Assembly: GCF_021018805.1 (NCBI RefSeq)
Contig: NC_086248.1
Location: 22,700,922-22,764,921, forward strand
DNA: 64,000 nucleotides
Source of the DNA: Prinia subflava
Lineage: Eukaryota; Chordata; Aves; Passeriformes; Cisticolidae
Direction: 5' to 3'
Numbering within the stretch: position 1 is the first letter of the stretch; each line of letters starts with the position of its first letter. The position numbers and the translations under genes were made by a program. Under the pieces are notes generated by a model. The model saw only the letters and a list, made by a program, of their open reading frames with translations, made no database searches and was not told the origin of the DNA. This document shows positions 1-11,900 of the stretch, piece after piece.

Positions 1-3000
1 GGGACAAATTAATCAATCTTCATGATAGCTTACCTCTCTCTATAAGAGTGTCGATTTATGTGATGATGGTGGTTGTTGAATCTCTAGGGATAAAAGCTAT
101 TGATTATTTCCAGAAATGAGCTAAAAATAGGGTTTGCAGCACTTATCTTTTAGGTGCTTATTGGCAAAGGAAGCTCAAAACAATATTCTAAGTTTACTAC
201 TTGCAATTCCACTTTTCATAGAGGAATTGAATATTCACTGAGGAAGACAGAAACCCATCCAGAAGCACGACTCTGATGTGGTGATTAATGCCCTTCATGT
301 AAGAGGGAAGCAGTAGGTGTCCAGTTCCTTTTTCGGCAGCTTTTTAAATATTTAATATTGATTTCCTTCAAGCAAGGTTTGGAACCCAAACCTTCTACCA
401 CTAAAGGAAACTTTAACTGGAAACCATCACGACTCCACCAAAGGAGAACCCACGGCAGTCACAGCATATGCCAGGAAAAAAAATAATAAAGAAGACAAGA
501 CAGGCTTTAATTTTCTAAGGAAAGAAGTAGATGAATGTAGATTTTTCACAAGGTAGCTAGGTACTCCAGCTGTTAAATTACTCTCTCTGCTGTGGGAAAG
601 TAAGAGGGCACCATTTCCACCCCCAGAAATACCTTATACAAGGCCAAAGTTGGCAGGTGCACTTAAAGACAGCCAAGCTGTTTTATTCCTGTGGAAGACC
701 ATCTACATTGAAGATTATAATGACTGTTCAATAACAGTCCTATACAAACTGACACAGTATGCAACCATTCTGAGTAGGCCAAAAAAATGTAATTTTAGGC
801 TCAAAGGATATTTTCTAATGAAAAATAGCCTGTGTAAATTTCTATGGTTCTGGGGTTAAAGCAGCTGTTGAGTGGTAGTTCCATAAAATCCATGTACTAA
901 ATGTAAATATCTTCACAATAAAGGGGAAACCTGATGCCTAAATTTTTCTGTGTATTTATTTACCACAGAGTGTCCACAATATCCATTAAATAAATCAGGA
1001 ACTCAAGAGTTCAGAACGTCTCAGATCTAGCTCTTGAATTTATACATGCCATTATTTTGTATTAGAATAATTACCAGGTTTTTATTTTCTGAAATTTTCA
1101 GGTACATGCAATACACCGTGCACACTAACGTGTTCTTGCCCCTTCTCAAAAGATGAGCAATAGTTTTGTTTGCACAGGAAAAGAGTAATTAATGCCTTCC
1201 TTTCCTGAACAGACTCTGTCAGAGAAATTCAGAAGTTTCTCCTGCATGGAAATGAAACAGAGCCTTTCACAAGAAACGAGACTGTTTCCTCTATCTCACA
1301 CTTTCTTGTTCACAGTGGTCAGCTATTCTCTTGCTGTGTATTTATTTGCAACCCTTTGTTTTGGTTTTATGATGCTGATAGGTTTTTCCACTGACAGCCC
1401 TGAAAGGAAGAGGTAGAATAAAAGCAAAATTCAGAATCCTTTATAGGATCTCTGTGCATCCTTTACAGCCATCTCAAATGCAGGTAGGAACGCTGCTGTC
1501 TTAGGCAACAAGAGAAACAATTCTTTTAAAGACAGTAACGATTTTTGTAGTATGAAACTGCAACAGGAAACCTATGGATTTGAGCTCACAGATTATGTTT
1601 TGTGTTTTAAGTTTTGAGCTAACTATCTATCTAGGGCAGAATTTTCAAATTTTTTTTTTTTTTTTAATTTGTTTTAGATCTGGGTCTTGAGAAGAGGGAA
1701 ATTAATTGATTTATAAGGCTGAAGTGGTTTCAGTGTTCGTAGTGTAATGGACCTCTTCTTAAAGCTTTTCTACCAGAAACTCTTGCAACATTTCCCTAAT
1801 CTTCACAGAAACCCAATCCCTCACTAGATCCCATCATTCAGATTTGTCACATCAGTTTTCCCACACCAGTTTTCACACTGGTTTTTCCTTATTGTCCCAG
1901 GAAAGTGAACACCATCAAGATATGACTTGTGACAAGTGAAACACTGGACCACAGGGGGAAAAACAGTATATATGGAAGATGAAGCTACTATTTAGTGTAC
2001 CTTTATACTATCATTGAGGCACTAAACACACTCCAAGGAGGTCAGCATCAGTGGGAGAGGTGCTTAGATCACTAAGCATCTGGTTTGATGTATTCATTTC
2101 CCACCAGGACCTAATTTTCCAAGTGTTTTCTCTGTTGTTCCTCCCTCATAGGGCAAAATGGTGAACATCACTGTCATCTCGATGGTCACCAGGTAAAGAC
2201 TTTACTATTTATTGGAAAGAAAACAATAAAATTTTATTATGAGAATAAAAACTAGGTAATAGGATTGGAGGATAAAGGGAGGTGTCTGTAATGAAACACA
2301 GGCTATTATTCTTTTAAATGCATCAGCAGTACTGACTACAATATCATAATCATTAAAAATTAGGAGAACTGCACTTGGGAATCATGCATTAGTATTGATT
2401 GAAATTAGTCTAAATATTTGTATAGATTTTTGCATTTACATGGGAAATGTATGCAATTTACAGATTCATGTAATCCTATCTATCACATGCAAACCTGTGT
2501 TCTGGGTGAAGTATTTCTGAAGAGCTGGAAGTGCTCAGTGAAATGAGCAGATAGAAGCTTCAAAACGAGCAAAATGCAGTGTTTTTCCACACAGCAGGAA
2601 TTAAATTGTACAACAGATTGTCAAAAAATAGTGTGGTAGTCTGAATTATGAATAGGTTCAAGAACAGATTCATGAAGGTTAAATTTGTTGATGGATGTTG
2701 AACATAGATGCAACCTCTGGCTAAGAGTTCCTAAACTAGCCAGAGGCTGCTAAAATATAAGCCTGTCTATATCTTGTTTCCTGCAATTTTTTTTCTATGC
2801 ATTTGCTAATGGCCATTGTCGGAGAGATGTTATTTTGGTCTGATTTGATGTGACACTTTTTGCATTTTTAAATATGTGAATATGTGAATATTAACGAAAT
2901 TCATAGGACGTACGCAAAATCTGGGCACGGTTTATGTCCCTGACTTAATTCTTCAGGTCTTAAGAGTGCCCTGTGCCCATCTTCAGCCTTTGTGCTGGTT

Positions 3001-4329
3001 GCCCCCAGTGCAGGAGTCAGCAGAGATTAGACCCTGGGCATTTTCTTCCCTGAGAATGTTAAACAACCATGTTGGGGAATAATAAAGATATCTTATACTC
3101 ATTCAGCAAAAGAGGGAATAAGAGAGTGACTGCAACAGGAAAGATGTGCTCTGCAAAAGGAAAATTTTAAAGAAACAGTAAGGGAAGAAGAAAGTGAAAT
3201 AGTGTTTAATTATGCAAATCTGTTAGTGCCAGCCCTGCTAGTTCTATAAGTTAAAACCCGTGGTTTTCAGCATGTCAGGCTGTATCAGCCCAGCAGCTGA
3301 ACTACCATGCCCATGAGAGCACCAGCCGCTCTTTGAGACCACATCAGACCTTCACAGCAGTGGCACCTGAACTTCCACGGAGCACTACTGCCAACAGATG
3401 CTTCAAGTTTTCAGATCTACTACCAGTTCTGCTTAGAAGGGCTACATCAGTACTCCTGTGTTACTGGTGGCAAAAAGGGAAGCTGACTGTCTCCAGTAAA
3501 ATAAATGCCAGCAATGGAAATCAGAAAAAAAACCTGAATAATGATTGATGGTTACAAGGGAACTAATCTGAGCTATGTTGTCTGTAAAATACCAGGCAGC
3601 AAGAAGCTCCTACGGCCAAAGTTTCAGAAGATAAGGGTTTCTGTTTAATACTTGTTATGCAAGAAATAACAATTCCCAGATGTCAGTTTCCTGTCACAAT
3701 GCTGTCCACGTTGTCCATTTCATTTTTCTATGTCCGTATAATCTTTGTATCATGGGTCTCTATAATCTGGGATATACCATAAAGCAAATGAATAAATTAC
3801 ACCACATCTACATCACTGCCTAATAGACTTTAAGAATAAATGTAATCATAGACAAAATACACTAGAAAAAAATTGAGTGGAAGAAGGCAAATCACAAGAG
3901 TAGGTATTGATTTAAAAAAGTAGAATAGTCCTGACTGAAAACCCCATTAAATGCTGTCATATTTTTTCATATGTAGCTTCTTTTTAAAGATATCTTATCT
4001 TCTGCAGTAGCACTACTGAAGAATATGTCAATGAAATATAAGAATGATTTCCATCGGCTGTCTATGCAGAATGCTCATCTTTCACCTGACAAGTCTGTCA
4101 CCACAACTACTCATTTTTTTATACTGGGCAGTGCATTATCCTTCTAGAATCAAAGAGTAGTTTCTTTTTTTAATTGAGTTTTTACCCTCAAGGGACCTGG
4201 CTCTTGCACACATTTTGGTCAACCCCTAAGACAACAGCAGCATAACTGAGTGGATCTGAGCAGCAAACTGCTGTTGAGACAGTGCACAAATGCTTCTGAT
4301 TTACCTGTACCTGCAAATACCAGTGTTAT
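1..4329 (-). other. CSMD1 intron 1, distal part in this window (noncoding)
   Basis: This AT-rich sequence is transcribed on the minus strand as part of intron 1, if the exon 1 call at 17368-17434 is right. Open frames are short (74 codons or fewer) and look like chance. I recognise no exon, RNA gene or young repeat here. A T run of about 16 lies at 1650-1665. The intron assignment is inferred from exon orientation, because the acceptor of exon 2 lies outside the window. Confidence 0.7.
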
Positions 4330-4334
4330 GTGAC

Positions 4335-5424
4335 TGCACCAGGTTGGCCCTGGCTGGAGGGAGGTTCCCACCACAGCTGCTCTACCACTCCCATCCTCAC
4401 CTGGGCATGTGAAAGAAAATGTAATGGAAGGTTCATGGATTGAGATAAGGACATGCAGAGATCATTCACCAGTTACTGTCATAGGAAAACAGACTCCACT
4501 CAGGGAAATGAGCTTAATTTATTAAACAATCAAATCAGAGTAGGATAATGAGAAATAAAACCAACTCCTAAAATACCTTCCTCCAACACCTCCTTTTTCC
4601 TAGGGCACAAATTCATCTCTCTTATTTTCTCTACCTAACATCTCTACCTATCCTCCCCCTAACAGTGCAGGGGGACAGGGAGTGGGGATTACAGTTAGTT
4701 CATCAGAGATTAGTCTTTGCTGTTCCTTCCTCCTCAGGAGGACTCACACTCTTCCCGTGCTCCACCATGTGATCCCTCCCACGGGCAACAGTCCTCCATA
4801 AACGTCTCCAGTGTGAGTCCATCCCACGAGCTGCACTTCTTCACAAACTGCTCCAGCATGGGTCCCTTCCACAGGGTGCAACTCTTAAGGAACAGGCTGC
4901 TCCAGTGTGGGTCCCCCATGGGATCAAAAGGCCTGCCAGCCAACCTGCTCCAGTGTGGGCTGCTCTTTCCATGGGTCCACAGGTTCTTCCAGGAGCCTGC
5001 TCCAGTGTGGGCAGGGTCTCAGCCTCCTTCAGGTCTTCTCCATGCTCCCCCGTGTTACCCCATGGGCTGCAGGGGCACAGATGCTTTATCGTGGTCTGAA
5101 CTACATACTGCAGGGGAACCTCTGGCATCTGGAGCACTTCCTACCCTCCATTCTTCAGTGATTTGGGTGCCTGCAGTTGTTCCTCTCCCACATCCTCACT
5201 GCTCTCTCCCAGCTGTAGTTGCCACTGCACAGGTTATTTCTTCTTAACCGTGTTCTCTCAGAGGCTCCCCCACAGTTGCTGGTGGGCTCAGCTTTGGCCA
5301 GCAGTGGGTCCATCTTGGAACCGGCTAGCATTGTATCTACTGGGAGAAGCTTCTAGAAATTTCTCACAGAAGCCACCCCTGTAGCATCCCAAGTACCAAA
5401 ACCTCACCACACAAAACCAATACT
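4335..5424 (-). mobile_element. Solo LTR of an avian endogenous retrovirus (ERVL-like), minus strand
   Basis: A 1090-bp LTR without retroviral coding sequence. The direct repeat gtgac flanks it exactly (4330-4334 and 5425-5429), which is the 5-bp target-site duplication expected of ERVL-type elements. Read on the minus strand, an AATAAA polyadenylation signal (4518-4523) lies near the 3' end. The middle holds a degenerate series of 'ctgctccagtgtgggt'-like units (about 4810-5010), which I recall from a common passerine LTR family. The outermost base of the 5' end appears mutated away from the canonical TG, and several indels suggest moderate age. It sits in CSMD1 intron 1 in the same orientation as the gene. 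A 176-codon open frame on the other strand is a by-product of LTR composition. The family name is from memory; the boundaries are seen directly. Confidence 0.88.
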
Positions 5425-5429
5425 GTGAC

Positions 5430-8105
5430 AAAGACCATTTAAAATATTTATACAAATATATTCATCCTGCAAATATGGTCTGCAGAATGATGCACAATAT
5501 TAAAAGAAGTTTAGTACATATTCCACAGTGGTAAAACTGGGTAGATACTTTTCTTCCACCAGAGCCTGCCTACCACTTACAAACAGCCTGTTTTTTAGAA
5601 AGAAAAATGGAGCCACAAGGAACTGTACTCAATTACCATCAATGGAGGATAAATGTAAAAATGATGAATAGTCATAGAGGAAATATAAGTGGTGATGGAA
5701 CTGATTGTTTTTAATTCTGGCCATGGACAACAACCTCCATTGTGCAGTATATACAGTAGTGTTTGAGTCGGCTTCACTCCAAATTCTGATTTTTGTTTGC
5801 TTTGTAATCACAAATGTTTTGTTGCAGACCACATCAGATCCAGGTTGGTTTTTCATTTGTTTAGGCGTTATCGTTTGGGGTTTTTTTGTTTGTTTTTCTC
5901 TTGTGGTTGTTGCTTTATTACATAGAATTAGCTAAATCCGGCAGCTTTAAAGAAAAATTTCAACTTCCCTTGAGGAATTCTCCTTCCTAAAATAATAACA
6001 CAACACTGATAGGTTTGGAAATTTTGCTTAATTCAGATACTACCTAGGAGATAAGAGTAGTAAATGCTTAATTTTGTCTATTCATTCCCTCTACAGCACT
6101 CTTGCATTCAGATTCTGAAGATTCTCAAGAATAATAGTTAAATACAGCACAAATCTCTGTATGTTCAAAAGTGCTGAGATCTGCAATTTTCTCTTATGGC
6201 AGTGGGAACTGCAGGTATTTGGCACTACAATCTAGGCTCTTGACTGCAAACTCTACCTTCTGCCCTCTTCCCAGCGTCCTTAAATTTAGTGCTAAAGCTT
6301 CTTCTGCAGGTAGAATGAGCTCAGAAATGCTTTATTGTTCAGTATGCCCATGTTCTATTATTCAGCAAATGGATCTTCTCTTCCATCAAATATTTTTTAA
6401 AAAGAAGGTTGTTTTTCCTTCTGAATGCCTAGTGTCTTATGTATCACAAGTACTCTAACCAGAAGTCTGTTTCTTTACCTAATATTCTGATAAATATCAT
6501 TTTTCCTAACTCTGTGGATAAACTGAGATGCATTACCAGTAAAGCAGACTTACAAAGTCAGTAAGGAATTAAGACAGAAATAAAAATCTGTATACAACAT
6601 GAAATCTTGAGAACCCATCCTATAGTCCTTATTCAGTCAGCTCCCATTCTGAAGGCAAGAGGATAGAAAGGCTTGAGAAAAACAACCGTGCTTGTAGATG
6701 TTGAAATTACTGTGGTTCAAACTAGCATGAAAATAAAATAGTGTAAAGGAGATGCATGAGGTGAACTGACAGAAGACTCCAGCTCAGTCACCTTATTCCA
6801 TATATAGAAAGGATCTATCTGCATTTACCATTTGTAACAACAGGAACTCAGATTTATGGATGCAACAAGAATAAACATTTAAAAAAATCAATTAGGTGTC
6901 TCTGTTTAAAGAGAACTAGTAATTTGAGTATATATGACAAAAAAGGAAAACAGAATTCACTTTGACAAAACAACTTCTCAATTTTCCTTCTAATGTGATA
7001 TGACTCATCTCAAATCTATTGTAAAGCTGTAAACAAACTACACCAACATGGTGACCATCATCTGCCAGGAACATTTTAAAAAGAAAACCATTACTGAGCT
7101 ACTTTTCTTGTCTTCTATACAGAGAAATGTATTTTCCCAGCAGAAACAGCATTTCACATTATCTTCTTTCAATTTACCATGTTTTCATCAGTGGTAACAG
7201 CAACCTAAGAAATAACTCATTAAGCCAGTAATTTATTTCTTAGGAATTAAATTAAATTAGTTTGGACTACTTTTAGTTCTTTTTCAAAACAGTCTATTTC
7301 AATTAAAACAAATAACAAGAGGGAAATTCAGTTTGATTACTAATACATTGTACAGGGGACTTATCTGGGATAGCAATTTAAATATGTGGACAACAGCCTT
7401 TTGATTTTATTTCTCATTCACTGAACTAATGTTGTAATTGTAACTGTAACAAAAATAAAATCTTTAGTCCATCTTTATTCTATAATCTCTCTGTAGTCTA
7501 ACTACTTCAAAATAACTGCAAGATAAAATACTGTCCTGAGGATCAAAATGACAGCTATAAGCTGGGCTCTCCACTATTCGTTATCCATTCTTATTTTTAT
7601 GATAACTATTTATTATTATCATATAGTTAATAAACAAAATTTAATGACTTGATAATGCATTTGAAGTCAGCTTCACTGCTGATGTAAATCATCAGAGATA
7701 CACAAAGAAAGTTACATGATGTTATATTTTTTGCAATAGTTCTTGTTTGTAGATCTTACAGTCTTTTGGGTCAGGCCCCTTACTGTGTTAAATGAGACTA
7801 AATTTAAAAAAGAGAGCAACTTCAATTTCCAAAATATCCCCTGATTCATTGCTTGAAAGAAATTACTTCGAAGCTTCTTAGGAGTTTACAAGAAAAATCT
7901 AAATTGTCATGGCAACATGGGTTGAAGAAATCCTTCTTTGCTGTTTGCATAGATCATCTCCATGCTATCAGCCTGTTTACTAAATGTTGCTAAAGAAAGC
8001 AATTAAAGGTTAATCTTTTCTCAGAACCAAATAAATTATATAACCAGCGAAAGGCAGTGGAGTGAGATACATTTCAGATAGGTCAAAAAAATCTGAGGCA
8101 TCATT
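5430..8105 (-). other. CSMD1 intron 1, no recognised element
   Basis: AT-rich intronic sequence between an LTR and a CR1 fragment. I see no gene or repeat family. A perfect 12-bp inverted repeat (7204-7215 and 7233-7244, loop 17 nt) is present. Around 7885-7990 the sequence is less AT-biased and includes the half-site ATGGCAAC (7909-7916), which matches one arm of an RFX X-box. It is an unproven candidate for a conserved noncoding element. Confidence 0.6.
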
Positions 8106-8107
8106 TA

Positions 8108-8985
8108 TCTTTAAGCAAACGACACCAAGTTGCAGGCCAGACTACGTGCCGGTGGGAAGGGACAACGTCCAGCCAACACAGGCTTGAGAGGTGGGCCTGT
8201 GCAAACCTCATGAATTTTACCAAGATCAATTGTAAGGTCCTGCACAGGATTTGGAGCAATCTCAAGCACAAACACAGGCTGGAAAGAGAATGGATTGGGA
8301 GCAGCCCTGAGGAGAAGGACATGGGGGTGTTGGTGGATGAGAAGTTGAAATGACGCAGCAATGTGCGCTTTCAGCCCAGAAAGCCAAACATATCCTGAGC
8401 TGCATTGAAAGAAATGGGACCAGCAGGTTGAGGGAGGTGATTTTGCCCCTCTACTCCCTGTCATGAGACCCTACCTGGAGCACTGTGTCCATCTCTGGGC
8501 CCCTGACACAGTAAGAATATACCTGTTGGAGCAAGCCCAGAGAAGGCCATGAAAATGATCAGAGGGTTGGAGCACCTCTCCTATGAATATAGACTGAGAG
8601 AGCTGGGGCAGTTCAGTGTGAAGAAGAAAACTCCAGGAAGACCTTAGAGCACCTCCCAGTACCTAAAGAGGGCCTACAAGCAAGACAGTGAGGGACTATT
8701 CACAAGAGCATGTAGTGACAGAACAAGGAGGAAAGGCTTCAAACTGAAGTTCAGTAGGGTTAGATTAGATATTACGATGAAATTGTTGACTGTGAGTATG
8801 GTCAGGCACTGCAACAGATGCCCAGAGAAGCTGTGACTATTCCACCCCTGAAAGTGTTCAAAGCCAGGTTGGATGGGGTTTTAAGCAACACGGTCTAGTG
8901 GAAGGTGTCCCTGCCCGTGGCAGGGGAGTTAGAATGAGGTGATCTTTAAGATTTTTCTAACTCAAACCATTCTGTGCTTCTAAAC
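8108..8985 (+). mobile_element. CR1 LINE, 5'-truncated 3' portion
   Basis: About 880 bp matching the 3' end of an avian CR1 retrotransposon in plus orientation. It begins in the C-terminal part of the reverse-transcriptase ORF2. It continues through segments I recognise from CR1, including 'gagcagccctgaggagaaggac', 'cctctcctatgaatatag', 'agagcatgtagtgacagaac' and 'ggaaggtgtccctgccc'. It ends in the typical tail wording 'aaaccattctgtgcttct'. Numerous stops and indels show that it is dead. 5' truncation is normal for CR1. It lies in CSMD1 intron 1, opposite to the gene. Confidence 0.95.
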
Positions 8986-8989
8986 AACA

Positions 8990-11900
8990 TTTCTTTATGT
9001 GGTTACTTTCCTATCAAACTAAGGGTTTGAATTGTCTTTAATGTTATTAGATTTTGTTTTAACATCCTCATTTCAATGCAAGTTGTCTGTATGATATGTA
9101 GCTATAACAAGGGTGAGATAAAAAGTTTTTTAAGGTTAATGAGATTTTTTAAATTCTCTGAGTTCCCCAACCTTTAGATCGGGTCCTAACTAGTTAAAAT
9201 CTGATATAAAGCAACCCAAACTACTTAAGAGATGACTAGAGTTTATGTCTAATCTACCTAGTTCTGCATAGCAGAATGCTTTTTTCCCCTATAGCAAGTT
9301 TCAAGTTAACTACATTATGTACCAGGAAAAAAAGACTGGAAGATTTCTGTATTTTCATTTATGTTAATTAAATTTCACGATAAAGCCTTTCCTATACAGA
9401 TTTCACAGGAAAGCTAAACAGAAATAATTGAGTACAGCTAATGATCAAAATGCTACTCCTGCTGCCTCTGTTGACTTCGTAAGATCTATTAACACTACAT
9501 TCTTCAGTGTAAGAGCCACTGCAAACAATGGGTCAAAATGTGTGCTGAGGATATTTATGTGCTAAGATAAAGAAAATCAATTTAATTTCTCGAGAGAGAT
9601 ATCTACAAATGCAGAGGGTCACTGATTGTGATATTAGCAGTTGTTTGATTGAACTGAGGTTCTGAAAGTGAATTATGTTTCCCTCTCCCCCTCAAAAAAA
9701 TGCTTGGTATGACACAATCTATGTATTATAAGAAACATCAGCAGGATACCAATAGAGAATCTAGCTGCTGGGGCATAGCTAAAATAGCGTACTTAGTCAC
9801 TTGAATGCAGTCAGCTTCTGCACTGATATCCCACAAACATTAGTGAGAACAGTGTGATTTGTCATGATCATTTGTTTCACAGCCAGAAGCATGCAGAATT
9901 AGTCTAAAAATAAGTTAAATTTTGCTTTTCTTATTTTATCAAAGTGGCTTTTTCAAAAATGTCACTGTTGTGTAAACATCATTCTTTCTTTACTTTTTTT
10001 CTTGCCCTCACACCCAACCGCATTTTTTTTGCTAGGTTCAGGGCAAGGCAGGTTCTGTAAGCTCATGAATATTCCTGCAATATGTAGGCACTTCCTTCCT
10101 AACATCAGCTGCTTCTTGGCAGAGTGACCTCCCTGTTCCTGCAGCTCCATCTGTGCTGTGCAGCAGTGCTGTGGTTCCTTGGTGTGTGTTACATGCACCC
10201 TGACTTCAGGCTGAACCCCGAGGTGCTCACACATTACACGCTCAAGCACAACACCCAAAGCCAAGCCTAAGATCTCAGCCAGGTATTCTGGATACACTCT
10301 GCAGAGCCAGCCAAGCTAACACATCCATTTAGCAGCCGGCATTGCAAGCACAGTGAGGATGCTTTAAATCCAAGCTACAGCTGGGCCAGTATTTAAAAAA
10401 GAAAATAACCTGGTTGTGGTCCCCAATGTGTTTAGACCCACACTTGAACCCAACTTTCAAGTACAGGGCAAGGCTAGCTGCACTTTTGTTCCCAGTGCAC
10501 TGTAAATTGCTTGTGTTTCAGCACCAGTAAGTAGAATAAAAGTTTGAATATCTGTGTTCTTTTGGAGTTTATGTGTGAACACAATATGGCAAGTAACGCA
10601 GGTCAAAGGAAGTAAACAATGATTTATGCAATATTGTATCACGGCTATATTTGATCTGCAAATCTTAGGATGGGTGAGGAGAAAAAAAAAATCCCTAAAC
10701 CAAGATTTACTCTGTGATGAATGTCAAAGATTTCCTGCAAACATCAGAATTCTAAGAACATTTCAACAAAAACCCCTCAAACATAGGTTTAGAAATGATT
10801 CTCTAGCAAAAAAAAAAAGAAAAAAAAAAACCAAACCAAGGAAAACTATCAGACAAGAAAGAAGAAATTGAAAAAAAAACCAAAAAACCCCCCTTAATGC
10901 TTGGCAAAATTGCATGAAAAAACATCGTCAGTAATTGAACACAAGGCAGGAAGCAAGTACTGCAAAATGTAATTTTTAAATGCTGACCATATTTCACACA
11001 AATTTGCAAAACAAACACTGCATAAAAAGTTTTATTCATTATTATTTATTCCGGTCTGTGTCAGCTGCAGTGCTGCAAATGTTTCTTTCGGAAAGCCACT
11101 GCACAACAAAGATATGAATACGGTACATGATTCTGTACTTCAGTACACATAGGATACTGTAAGACAGATATAAAACATCCAGAGACTAAAATAATACTGG
11201 GTTTCTTTGTGTATTGTTCATAATGTCTTTAAAGGAAAAAGCAGAGAAAAAAAATGAAGTAAGGTAGAGGTCAGATGCTCAGAGATATCAGAGATACTGT
11301 TTAAAAACAAATTGCTTCCACATATACATTAATATATTATTATTATTGAGGCTTATTGCTGTGATTCACCTAATTTTCCTTTTTAAAAGTCATTCATGGA
11401 TGCAAACATTGTCAGAAGTTGTCATCCACAAGAGCTCAGATTAAACAGGGTCTGACTCCACCATTCAGCGACAATATCTACTTCATGTGGATTATTTGGA
11501 GTAGCAATCTGTTCAAAAGTAGCCAATTGAGCAATTTCTGAAATCAATACAAATTTCAGTTTCCAATGCAGCAGAGTTGGGCTCTCAGAACTACTTGAAA
11601 TTGCCTTTTACTGGACAGGGATGACACAAGAAATTTACTTGAAAGAAGTCAAGTCACTATTTCAGAATATGCATGAATGTATCATTAAAATTAATAATTA
11701 AATAATTAAAAAGCTGTAAGAAACTGTGATTAACTTTTATGATGGAAATTAAAGCATTACTATAATTGCTAGAAACTGTGATTTTTTTTCTTATTTTTTG
11801 CTAAAAGCAGATCATTGATGATATTTTGATTAATCAAGAGTTCTGATTAATCATTAGCAATGTAAGACTGATTAAATCTTGCTTTGTCCTTCAAATGAAT

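Noticed and set aside
4717..5247. 176-codon plus-strand open frame with repeated Cys/Ser/Pro-rich units
   Set aside because: It is antisense to the LTR at 4335-5424, and the repeated units are LTR sequence.
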